The notes under the pieces are model-generated. The model worked only from the letters and a program-made list of their open reading frames with translations. It did no database searches and was not told the DNA's origin. Shown here one piece after another: positions 1 to 5,210 of a stretch of DNA of 6,713 nt. The stretch is from Candidatus Aminicenantota bacterium (GTDB lineage Bacteria > Acidobacteriota > Aminicenantia > UBA2199): the NCBI GenBank assembly GCA_020355945.1, contig CP070627.1:1708483-1715195 (forward strand), written 5' to 3'. How positions within the stretch are numbered: position 1 is the first letter of the stretch; each line of letters starts with the position of its first letter. The position numbers and the translations under genes are program-made.

Positions 1-29
1 AAAATTTTCTAATACAAAAGGAGGTTTAA

Positions 30-1181
30 ATGAAACGTACCATCATATTTTTTTCACTGGCTTTTTTTATGATTGGTCCCCTTTGTCCGGCTGTGGTTAC
101 CAACCCTGACAAACCTTTAAAAGGGGAATGGGATTTTAAACATGAAAAACTATGGCAAATAGAAGGTTATGGCGATGAGCCCCTGGCTATGGTGCATAAG
201 TTTTCCGTACATGATAACGGCGATATTTACCTTTTCGATCGCCGCCACTTCACTTTTTTCGTATTGGATAAAAACGGTAAACTAAAATTTTCTTTCGGAA
301 GAAAAGGAGAGGGGCCCGGTGAAATCAAATTCATGCTTAGTTTTTTCCTGGTGGGAGATGTCCTGGTTGTCTCGGACATGGGGAAAGTTCATTATTTCGG
401 CCTGGATGGCAAATTTAAAAAATCCGTGCCCACCTCTTCGACTATCGGCCTGGCCCCTTTACTGTTTATCGATGAAAACCGCCTGGTAAAAACCAGGATT
501 GTACCGGGTTTCACTATTGTCTCCGAAGCATTGGAAATTTTCAACCTGGCTGCAAAAACCAGTACCTACTTAGAGGGCGAACCGGTTCCTGACGATAAAA
601 AACAATCCGACAGGGGTGTTATGGTGATGATCAATATTGGCAGCGGGGAAGTCGAACGGAAGCCCGATTTTGTTGCCGGAAAAATTGGCGACAAACTCTT
701 ATGGGGTAAAAATGATACCTACCTGATAAAAGCCTGCGATTTTTCCGGAAAAGAACATTTCACCTTTTCCGTTGAAGGCCGGAAACGAAAAAAGATTACC
801 CAAAAATATAAAGAACAGGTGGTCTCACGTATGACTTTTCGTACCAGTACCAGGGGCGGACCGTCACCTGATGAGATAAAAAAAAGGTTGATCAAGTCGA
901 TCCCGGATGAATCAACCTATTTTTCCCGGGTTGAAGCCGGTAATAACGGTTTGATCTACGTTTATGTCTCCGACCCGGTACGGGAAAATGGCCAGGAGAT
1001 TGATATCTTCTCGTCAACCGGTAAATACCTGTATCACGCCAATATTGCGTTCCCGGCAGTAGAACGCATTGTGGCCAACGGTGTTGTTTTTAAAGGTGAT
1101 TTTTTATATTTGGTGTTAGAGCAAGATTCCGGGGATTTAAGCTTCCAAAAATACAGCATAAAAAATCCGCCTGGCTCTTAA
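30..1181 (+). CDS. Exported six-bladed beta-propeller protein
   Basis: This 383-residue protein probably folds as a six-bladed beta-propeller of the NHL/TolB-like kind and acts outside the cytoplasmic membrane; its ligand is unknown. Residues 1-21 form a signal peptide: Lys-Arg, a hydrophobic core, then CPA as a likely signal peptidase I site. The cysteine at residue 19 is not in a good lipobox. Blade-like strands with turns such as DNGDIYLFD (62-70) and LDKNGKLKFSFG (79-90) lead into GRKGEGPGEI (90-99), the G-x-GPGE signature typical of these proteins. The ATG follows AAAGGAGG at 17-24 with a 5-base gap, so the start is secure. Its promoter lies left of the window. It is a paralog of the protein at 2229-3413, which carries the same signature at a similar place. 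The fold class is well supported; no enzyme activity should be inferred from it. Confidence 0.85.
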   Translation: MKRTIIFFSLAFFMIGPLCPAVVTNPDKPLKGEWDFKHEKLWQIEGYGDEPLAMVHKFSVHDNGDIYLFDRRHFTFFVLDKNGKLKFSFGRKGEGPGEIKFMLSFFLVGDVLVVSDMGKVHYFGLDGKFKKSVPTSSTIGLAPLLFIDENRLVKTRIVPGFTIVSEALEIFNLAAKTSTYLEGEPVPDDKKQSDRGVMVMINIGSGEVERKPDFVAGKIGDKLLWGKNDTYLIKACDFSGKEHFTFSVEGRKRKKITQKYKEQVVSRMTFRTSTRGGPSPDEIKKRLIKSIPDESTYFSRVEAGNNGLIYVYVSDPVRENGQEIDIFSSTGKYLYHANIAFPAVERIVANGVVFKGDFLYLVLEQDSGDLSFQKYSIKNPPGS

Positions 1182-1315
1182 TACCTTGCATCCGGCGGCC
1201 AGGGGGACTGATTCAGTGGGTCAGTAAGAAAAGTGCCAGGCTAATTTTTTCTCTTTCTCTCTTGGAATCATAAGACTTCCGCAAAAGGCTAACACACTTG
1301 AATGCTATAAAGATG
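1182..1315. other. Convergent intergenic gap with a GTGCC repeat motif
   Basis: This gap separates two genes that converge. I see no gene and no convincing hairpin followed by a T run for either strand. It contains AAAAGTGCCAGGC at about 1229-1241 followed by a T-rich stretch, one of several copies of an AAGTGCC(A/G)GGC-like motif in the window. There is also a small perfect palindrome, ACTGATTCAGT, near 1208-1218. Confidence 0.4.
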
Positions 1316-1696
1316 CTATTTTGAGTCGGTTTCCATGCTTTCGTTAGGTGCTGGTTCGACATTCTTTGTCAGGTGGTCACTGAGTTTCATAAGTAGACGA
1401 GCGTGTCTTTTGGGAGCTTTACGACCAATGCTGCCAGCTATCCTGGTGCGAGGAAGGACGCCGAGGAATCCCAGGCGAAAGACAGAGTCAGCAGCAAGGC
1501 CGGAGGGAGAAAAATCATCGTCAGCACTGGTTATTACTTCGTCAAAATCCGGTACAGCCTGATGGATTTGAGTACTTATACCGCATACGAGTATATCTCC
1601 GAAGGGTGGCATCTCGCGCAAAAAGAGAGCCGGACGATTCTTCACCACTCCATCTGCCTGCGGAATTGGAGCCAGGATTACATCGCCCTCATTCAT
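1316..1696 (-). CDS. PemK/MazF-like toxin of a type II toxin-antitoxin pair
   Basis: This 126-residue protein resembles the PemK/MazF family, whose members are ribosome-dependent or free mRNA endoribonucleases that stop growth when their antitoxin is lost. Visible family features are the N-terminal GDVILAPIP strand (4-12), the NRPALFL segment (20-26) with its conserved Arg-Pro, GISTQIHQ (39-46), the DDDF..SGL stretch, and RLGFLGVLPRTRIAGSIG followed by a C-terminal helix containing RHARLLMKLSDHL. The last dozen or so residues are a polar tail. Its length is normal for the family. The ATG overlaps the antitoxin stop as ATGA (1693-1696), which implies translational coupling; a weak GGAG lies 8 bases upstream inside the antitoxin gene. 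The family call is firm, but the RNA target cannot be read from the sequence. It could also be a degenerate, inactive member. Confidence 0.85.
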   Translation of the reverse strand: MNEGDVILAPIPQADGVVKNRPALFLREMPPFGDILVCGISTQIHQAVPDFDEVITSADDDFSPSGLAADSVFRLGFLGVLPRTRIAGSIGRKAPKRHARLLMKLSDHLTKNVEPAPNESMETDSK

Positions 1697-1929
1697 AGGT
1701 GGAACTCCGGGTTCGGTTCCTTAACCATTGACAGCTCATATTCGGGTTCAGAGTCCCCATAGGCCGATTGCATCCCCTGAGCAGCGAGGGAAAACCAATC
1801 GCCGCGTTCCCCGCCCTCTCCGGTTGGCTCAGCCACAGACACCAGCACTTTCCCCCCGCGAGGGGCTTCAATCGGTTTAGACAACTCCAGGTGAGTGGAG
1901 TCAATCACCTTTGCTTCGACAAAAACCAT
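1693..1929 (-). CDS. Putative antitoxin partner of the PemK/MazF-like toxin
   Basis: This 78-residue protein is encoded immediately before the toxin and overlaps it by four bases. Antitoxin-first order with ATGA coupling is the usual arrangement that keeps antitoxin in excess. The N-terminal half (VEAKVIDSTHLELSKPIEAP, then GGKVLVSV) reads as a small beta domain like those at the start of DUF104/AF2212-type antitoxins. The acidic C-terminal half (EPTGEGGERGDWFSLAAQG, then EPEYELSMVKEPNPEF) looks like the flexible part that would wrap the toxin. It is not an obvious AbrB-type MazE. The ATG is preceded by AAGGAGAT at 1935-1942, a strong ribosome-binding site. The antitoxin role is inferred mainly from position, size and composition; the exact family is uncertain. 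Confidence 0.75.
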   Translation of the reverse strand: MVFVEAKVIDSTHLELSKPIEAPRGGKVLVSVAEPTGEGGERGDWFSLAAQGMQSAYGDSEPEYELSMVKEPNPEFHL

Positions 1930-1960
1930 TTCTGATCTCCTTTTAATATGGTAGAATCAT

Positions 1961-1989
1961 AACATATCACAAATGGGGGAAAAAATCAA
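1961..1989 (-). promoter_or_regulatory. Promoter of the toxin-antitoxin operon
   Basis: On the minus strand, TTGATT (1984-1989) and TATGTT (1961-1966) are separated by exactly 17 bases and lie about 30 bases before the antitoxin start. A weak inverted pair, ATATG/CATAT (1947-1951 and 1963-1967), overlaps the -10 box. It could be part of an autoregulatory operator, but is too short to assert. Confidence 0.6.
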
Positions 1990-2085
1990 CGAGGTTGCCA
2001 GCCCCCCGTCACCTGAAGCACCGGACCCGTGAAACATCAGCAAAAAATTTTTAAGGAAAAAGGAAGTGCCAGACAGGAAAAAAAG

Positions 2086-2114
2086 TTGACTTTTGCACTG
2101 ATTTCTTCTACTAT
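2086..2114 (+). promoter_or_regulatory. Strong-looking plus-strand promoter with no intact gene
   Basis: TTGACT (2086-2091) and TACTAT (2109-2114) are separated by 17 bases, a near-consensus sigma-70 arrangement. Transcription would start near 2121 and run into the short open fragment ending at 2224, then against the propeller gene read from the other strand. No intact plus-strand gene follows. It is most simply the surviving promoter of a deleted gene, or it could drive an antisense or small RNA. Confidence 0.6.
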
Positions 2115-2131
2115 TAAATTTTATAGTCTAA

Positions 2132-2224
2132 CAAAAAAGGCTGTCCTACCATGACGAAAGTGAAGAGAGATATAAAATCATCCGCCACACCCTGAACCTC
2201 CTGGCCTCCGGGGACAAAAAGTAA
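2132..2224 (+). pseudogene. Probable C-terminal remnant of a lost gene
   Basis: Between an in-frame stop at 2129-2131 and TAA at 2222-2224 lie 30 open codons whose translation has normal protein character, including YHDESEERYKIIRHTLNL followed by LASGDKK, with charged and amphipathic residues suiting a C-terminal helix. No ATG, GTG or TTG start with a ribosome-binding site exists in this frame. The only nearby ATG (2151) is in another frame and stops after 14 codons. It lies just downstream of the orphan promoter at 2086-2114 and ends 4 bases before the convergent propeller gene. I do not recognise the family. Reading it as a relic is inference from composition and context; it could be chance. 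Confidence 0.35.
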
Positions 2225-2228
2225 GCAT

Positions 2229-3413
2229 TTAATCGAAGATCCCGGGGAGATTGGTTACTCGATACGCCACATAGACATCTCTATCGTCGATATCTTCTAC
2301 CTGTGCGACACCTTTTTTGAAAAACCTGAGTTCTCTCAGGTCGGGAACTACATCTGACGATTTCACCGTATAAATAAACCTGCCCTCGCTGTCAAATATA
2401 TCAATCTCAATTGAAGATACCCCGGTGAACCTGGAAACAGCAAGGTGACCCCGGGGAAGAAATTGAAAGTTGGCAATTACACAAAAAGAAACAGGTAAAG
2501 CCTTTTTAATTGCTTGTTTTACCTGCGGTGGACTCCCTTTAAAAAGCGCGGCAATTTCATCTTTATCTGCGTCCATCAGGGCTTTATGTTGATGTTCCCG
2601 GTGAATCACCAGTTTTGTCTTGGCTTGCAGGTCTTTATGAAAAATTTCATATTTGGTGCTTAATGACAAATACATGGTTTGATTTTGGTGATTATAACTA
2701 TGACGAATCAGCGGCGATACAATAGGCAGTACAAATGCCGAACTGATGACTTCACTCTTTACTTCAGTATAACCGACATTTTCAGCTTGATAAAATAAAA
2801 CCAGGGGGGTCTCCTCTTTGCCCAGTAATTGGCAAACCCTTATTCTCCGTTTCTCTTTGCCTGTTCCTGTTTCTTCATAGTGGTCATAATTCCCGATAAA
2901 CCGATCTTCATCCACTATTTCTACATATGTGTATCCATGACCGGTTTTTGTTAACTTTCGTTCTTCCAAAAGTTGGCCCTTTTTATCGAACCAGGCAATT
3001 TTTCGCTCTCTTGAGCTTATAACCCATATCCCACTGTCCAAAATGACAAAATAAGGCAAAGACTGGAATTCCCCGGGACCAGCTCCTTTTCTCAGAAAGC
3101 TTAACATTAATTTCCCGTCCTTACTGAACTTATAAATTTTAATATTACTGCTGTCCCCAAGGTAAATATTTCCGTCTTTATCGTATTGGATGGAGCTAAA
3201 TGAAGCGCGGCCGGGCTTAACATCGTTGGAATCGATTTGTATTATCTTTTCCAATTGGAGAGTCATGATTCCTTTGAGTGGGGCAGAAGAATTGTAAACA
3301 TGTTTTATGCCGTTTATTACTTCGGATTTTATACCTTCCGGCTCTTCACTCCTGGAGCAAGAAAACTGTAAAAAAAGTAAAAGCACTATTAATACAGCCA
3401 ATGTTTTTTTCAT
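2229..3413 (-). CDS. Six-bladed beta-propeller lipoprotein
   Basis: This 394-residue protein is probably a membrane-anchored beta-propeller of the same family as the one at 30-1181. I place the start at 3413 rather than the further upstream start at 3467 of the same frame. The internal ATG is preceded by GGAGG (3421-3425, 7-base gap), it begins a proper signal peptide (MKKTLAVLIVLLLFLQFSC), and the longer version would begin inside the promoter. Cys19 after LQFS is a plausible lipid-attachment cysteine, followed by a polar SRSEEPEG linker. Blade signatures include DKDGNIYLGD (78-87) and FSKDGKLMLSFLRKGAGPGEF (split here as FSKDGKLMLSF at 96-106 and LRKGAGPGEF at 107-116), which matches the GxGPGE signature of the first propeller. 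It has its own promoter and stands alone. Its partner or ligand is unknown. Confidence 0.85.
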   Translation of the reverse strand: MKKTLAVLIVLLLFLQFSCSRSEEPEGIKSEVINGIKHVYNSSAPLKGIMTLQLEKIIQIDSNDVKPGRASFSSIQYDKDGNIYLGDSSNIKIYKFSKDGKLMLSFLRKGAGPGEFQSLPYFVILDSGIWVISSRERKIAWFDKKGQLLEERKLTKTGHGYTYVEIVDEDRFIGNYDHYEETGTGKEKRRIRVCQLLGKEETPLVLFYQAENVGYTEVKSEVISSAFVLPIVSPLIRHSYNHQNQTMYLSLSTKYEIFHKDLQAKTKLVIHREHQHKALMDADKDEIAALFKGSPPQVKQAIKKALPVSFCVIANFQFLPRGHLAVSRFTGVSSIEIDIFDSEGRFIYTVKSSDVVPDLRELRFFKKGVAQVEDIDDRDVYVAYRVTNLPGIFD

Positions 3414-3438
3414 TGTTTCACCTCCAATTTTAAATGGA

Positions 3439-3467
3439 ATTATAATTGAAACAGCGATTTTTTTCAA
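3439..3467 (-). promoter_or_regulatory. Promoter of the propeller lipoprotein gene
   Basis: On the minus strand, TTGAAA (3462-3467) and a perfect TATAAT (3439-3444) are separated by 17 bases, about 26 bases before the ATG at 3413. The -35 box overlaps the stop codon of the broken ATPase gene upstream, so the promoter sits at the fusion border of that relic. Confidence 0.75.
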
Positions 3468-3848
3468 ATGATAAAAAAGTGCCGGGCAAATCGTTCTATA
3501 TCCCTTAGATAATAGAGCTTCATCTTATATCCGTCGGTATCGGTTAAAAAATCACAAAACTTCAACAGGTGACAGGCGATCATGTTTTCCAGTTTCGCAC
3601 CTTCGTTGTTTTCAATCTGCGACCAGTCCCAGAGATACATCTTGGGCATTTTTTTTAACGATCTTAAGGAACTCCCTGTATAGGGGTAAATCCTGAAATG
3701 ATAATAGATGTTCTCAAGTATATTCAGCCAGCGCCCCAGGGTTTTATGGGAGACGGAAAGGTCTTCGGTAAGCGAGTTTACCGATAAAGACCATTTTCTC
3801 TTCCAGGTCATCCAACACATAATCAAAAAGATATCTTTTTTCCAGCAC
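3464..3848 (-). pseudogene. DUF4143-type AAA ATPase, internally deleted and 3'-replaced
   Basis: This is the wreck of an ATPase of the AAA_14/DUF4143 group, which is normally about 400 residues. Translation should begin at GTG 3848, after AGGAG (3854-3858, 5-base gap). It reads VLEKRYLFDYVLDDLEEKMV, then FIG, the typical N-terminus that precedes the Walker A loop. At 3780-3790 this frame meets a second frame that runs to the stop at 3464. The second frame carries the winged-helix and DUF4143 part: LSVNSLTEDLSVSHKTLGRW, then ILENIYYHFRIYPY, then KMYLWDWSQIENNEGAKLEN and YYLRDIE. Walker A, Walker B and everything between are gone (roughly 170-190 residues, estimated from family layout). After YYLRDIE the expected GREVDF-type ending is replaced by RFARHFFII and a stop. 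It cannot make an active ATPase. The promoter and ribosome-binding site remain. Confidence 0.85.
3478..3500. repeat. 23-bp direct repeat, copy 1 (in the broken ATPase)
   Basis: This stretch matches 4299-4321 in the same orientation at 21 of 23 bases, by hand count. On the minus strand both copies are read in the same codon phase, giving IERFARH here and IERFAWH in the 260-residue protein. The left part, AGTGCCGGGC, also resembles the AAGTGCC(A/G) motifs at about 1231 and 2064. Confidence 0.7.
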
Positions 3849-3871
3849 GGTATCTCCTAAAACACAAAGAA

Positions 3872-3900
3872 ATTATACCATCCTCCAAAAAAAAGGCAAA
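3872..3900 (-). promoter_or_regulatory. Promoter of the broken ATPase gene
   Basis: On the minus strand, TTTGCC (3895-3900) and a perfect TATAAT (3872-3877) are separated by 17 bases, ahead of the AGGAG and GTG start at 3848. The promoter is intact although the gene is not, which suggests that the inactivation is fairly recent. Confidence 0.6.
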
Positions 3901-3962
3901 TTTTTTAGACTTGACTCCAAAAAATCGGTTTTTTTCTCTTGACCGTCTCCTACGCACTTCCC

Positions 3963-4088
3963 CACTGATTTAACGGAACCCCACATCGACCCGATAGATT
4001 CGCATCTCGATTGACCGGAACACCATATCACCCGGACATAATGCTCTATCGACCAACAGAAACAACATATCGACCAGGAGGAATCATT
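3963..4088. repeat. Degenerate 21-bp tandem array, six units
   Basis: Six adjacent 21-base units start at 3963, 3984, 4005, 4026, 4047 and 4068 with no gaps. A working consensus is TATCGACC, three variable bases, then CGGAACAACA. By hand count, units starting at 3963 and 4005 agree at 14 of 21 positions, as do 4005 and 4047, and 4047 and 4068; about 5 of 21 is expected by chance. The first eight bases are conserved best (TATCGACC in the last two units). The array fills most of the space between the ATPase promoter and the unrecognised gene. One plus frame through it is open and shows a seven-residue rhythm (HRP, SRL, YHP, YRP, YRP), but it has no good start. The period equals two DNA turns, as in stacked protein-binding sites, but no function is shown. 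Confidence 0.6.
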
Positions 4089-4136
4089 GAATCTTATCCG
4101 TCGTTCTCCAGACACAAAAGCAGTTATCACCATCTC

Positions 4137-4154
4137 TTTGCTTAATGAAGCAAA
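4137..4154. repeat. Perfect small hairpin beyond the 260-residue gene
   Basis: TTTGCTT and AAGCAAA form a perfect 7-base inverted repeat around a four-base AATG loop. It lies about 35 bases past the stop of the minus-strand gene at 4189. No T run follows on the minus strand, so it is not a standard intrinsic terminator. It may stabilise a 3' end or be chance. Confidence 0.3.
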
Positions 4155-4188
4155 AAGGGGGGAGGCGATAAAAAGCTTACTTTCTTAT

Positions 4189-4971
4189 TTACAGGGATTC
4201 ATAGGTGCGCATATCTACCAGGTAAACTTTCTTAAATATTTCATCCACTTTTTTGTAATTGGGGTGCTCCCTGAAATAACCGGGCTCGATTGGGGTGCAG
4301 TGCCAGGCAAATCGTTCGATACCGGGGCTGTCCGCTAATTTGACCATACACACGCAGAAACCGATTACATTCATGGTTTTGAACGGGTCTGACGGGGGGT
4401 GTTCTTTCCGGTTGATTTGCAGTCTGACAAACCTGTTTTTACGGATATTTCTAATAAATTTTTTGTCAGTCATTCCCGGGTCAGGTTGACGAGCCAACGA
4501 AACACTGCAATCCAATTTGTCGAACCAATGCCAACTTCCGGGGATGTTAGACTGGAAAAGAGCTTTCATAAATTCCTTTGTTTTTTTGACGGATTCTTTC
4601 TCAATATCCAGCCAGATTTCCGGGTAGTGGATTTCGGGAACCACAGGGGACGCTGCTTGATCTGAAGTACTTTCGTTGTCTTGCTCCGGGTCATCTTCCA
4701 TAATTTCATCATAGAATCGTTGATAATCAGCGGCATTTTGAGGATTCACGGTTGCATAATAGCTATTTAACGCTTTAAATTCCATTTCACCAAATCCTGA
4801 ATACAAACAATCCAAAATTCTATCCAGGACATGTTCAATCCGATGTTCGGAAGTTTCACGGCTGCTGATAATTGATTGTACTTCTTCTTGTAAAAAAGGC
4901 AGCATTTGTTTGACAATATCCTGGGTTTTTTGAATCAATTTTTTCAATTCAGCATCGATTAGTTTACTCAT
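4189..4971 (-). CDS. Unrecognised 260-residue protein with an acidic linker
   Basis: I do not recognise this family. The protein has no signal peptide or membrane segment and is probably cytoplasmic. Residues 1-90 look mainly helical and include DRILDCLYSGFGEMEFKALN (50-69) followed by a tyrosine-rich stretch ending YQRFYDEI (83-90). Residues 91-109 form an acidic, Ser/Asp/Glu-rich linker. Residues 110-260 form a second domain with a Trp/Asp-rich segment (PEIWLDIEK, then GSWHWFDKLDCSVSLARQ), a basic stretch (FIRNIRKNRFVRLQINRKE, 172-190) and IERFAWHCTPIEPGYF (218-233). The ATG at 4971 follows a weak AAGGGAT (4977-4983). It has its own promoter and is divergent from the nuclease-family gene at 5211. 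Reading-frame quality and codon character support a real gene. A 23-base piece of its 3' part is echoed in the broken ATPase. Confidence 0.7.
   Translation of the reverse strand: MSKLIDAELKKLIQKTQDIVKQMLPFLQEEVQSIISSRETSEHRIEHVLDRILDCLYSGFGEMEFKALNSYYATVNPQNAADYQRFYDEIMEDDPEQDNESTSDQAASPVVPEIHYPEIWLDIEKESVKKTKEFMKALFQSNIPGSWHWFDKLDCSVSLARQPDPGMTDKKFIRNIRKNRFVRLQINRKEHPPSDPFKTMNVIGFCVCMVKLADSPGIERFAWHCTPIEPGYFREHPNYKKVDEIFKKVYLVDMRTYESL
4299..4321. repeat. 23-bp direct repeat, copy 2 (in the 260-residue gene)
   Basis: This is the partner of the copy at 3478-3500, about 820 bases away in the same orientation. Here it is an integral part of an open gene, coding for residues around 218-224 (IERFAWH). 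Confidence 0.7.
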
Positions 4972-5011
4972 AAATTATCCCTTTTTATAGAAAAAAAACT
5001 CTGTAAAAGCT

Positions 5012-5040
5012 ATTATATCAAATTTACAACAGGCCGACAA
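5012..5040 (-). promoter_or_regulatory. Promoter of the unrecognised 260-residue gene
   Basis: On the minus strand, TTGTCG (5035-5040) and TATAAT (5012-5017) are separated by 17 bases, about 40 bases ahead of the ATG at 4971. The remaining intergenic sequence up to the divergent promoter at 5143 is AT-rich and shows no other gene. Confidence 0.65.
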
Positions 5041-5142
5041 TACTCCATAAAACTCATCGAGTCTAAGAGAGCAATTTTTTTTTCTTCACTTCCAAGATAC
5101 GATTGCTAAAATATGAGTCATGATCGCTGCTGACGGATTTTG

Positions 5143-5171
5143 TTGACAAATCCCCGGATTCATACTATACT
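5143..5171 (+). promoter_or_regulatory. Promoter of the PD-(D/E)XK transposase-family gene
   Basis: TTGACA (5143-5148, perfect consensus) and TATACT (5166-5171) are separated by 17 bases and lead into the gene at 5211. The untranslated leader is about 30 bases and contains AAGGAG (5195-5200), with an unusually long gap of 10 bases to the ATG. Confidence 0.75.
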
Positions 5172-5210
5172 AGTAACGTTAAACGAAAACAAACAAGGAG
5201 ACGCTGCACC

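Noticed and set aside
1335..1762. Plus-strand frames opposite the toxin gene
   Set aside because: They are antisense shadows of a gene with clear family motifs.
1689..1904. Minus-strand frame beginning MTPLTWSCLNRL within the antitoxin gene
   Set aside because: It is a shifted frame inside the antitoxin, without its own ribosome-binding site or protein-like pattern.
3414..3467. Longer start for the propeller lipoprotein (18 extra codons)
   Set aside because: The extension covers the promoter and ribosome-binding site and would bury the signal peptide; the ATG at 3413 has a proper GGAGG.
3963..4088. CRISPR array interpretation of the 21-bp units
   Set aside because: The units are contiguous with no unique spacers, are too short and too degenerate, and no cas gene is present.
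3873..4133. Minus-strand frame with many Cys and Trp residues through the 21-bp array
   Set aside because: The composition is atypical, there is no ribosome-binding site, and it overlaps the array and the ATPase promoter.
4087..4338. Plus-strand frame from TTG 4087 preceded by a perfect AGGAGG
   Set aside because: Its second half lies antisense to the 3' end of the 260-residue gene, no family is recognisable, and the AGGAGG falls within the last unit of the 21-bp array. It may be chance or a small relic, but the evidence is too thin to annotate.
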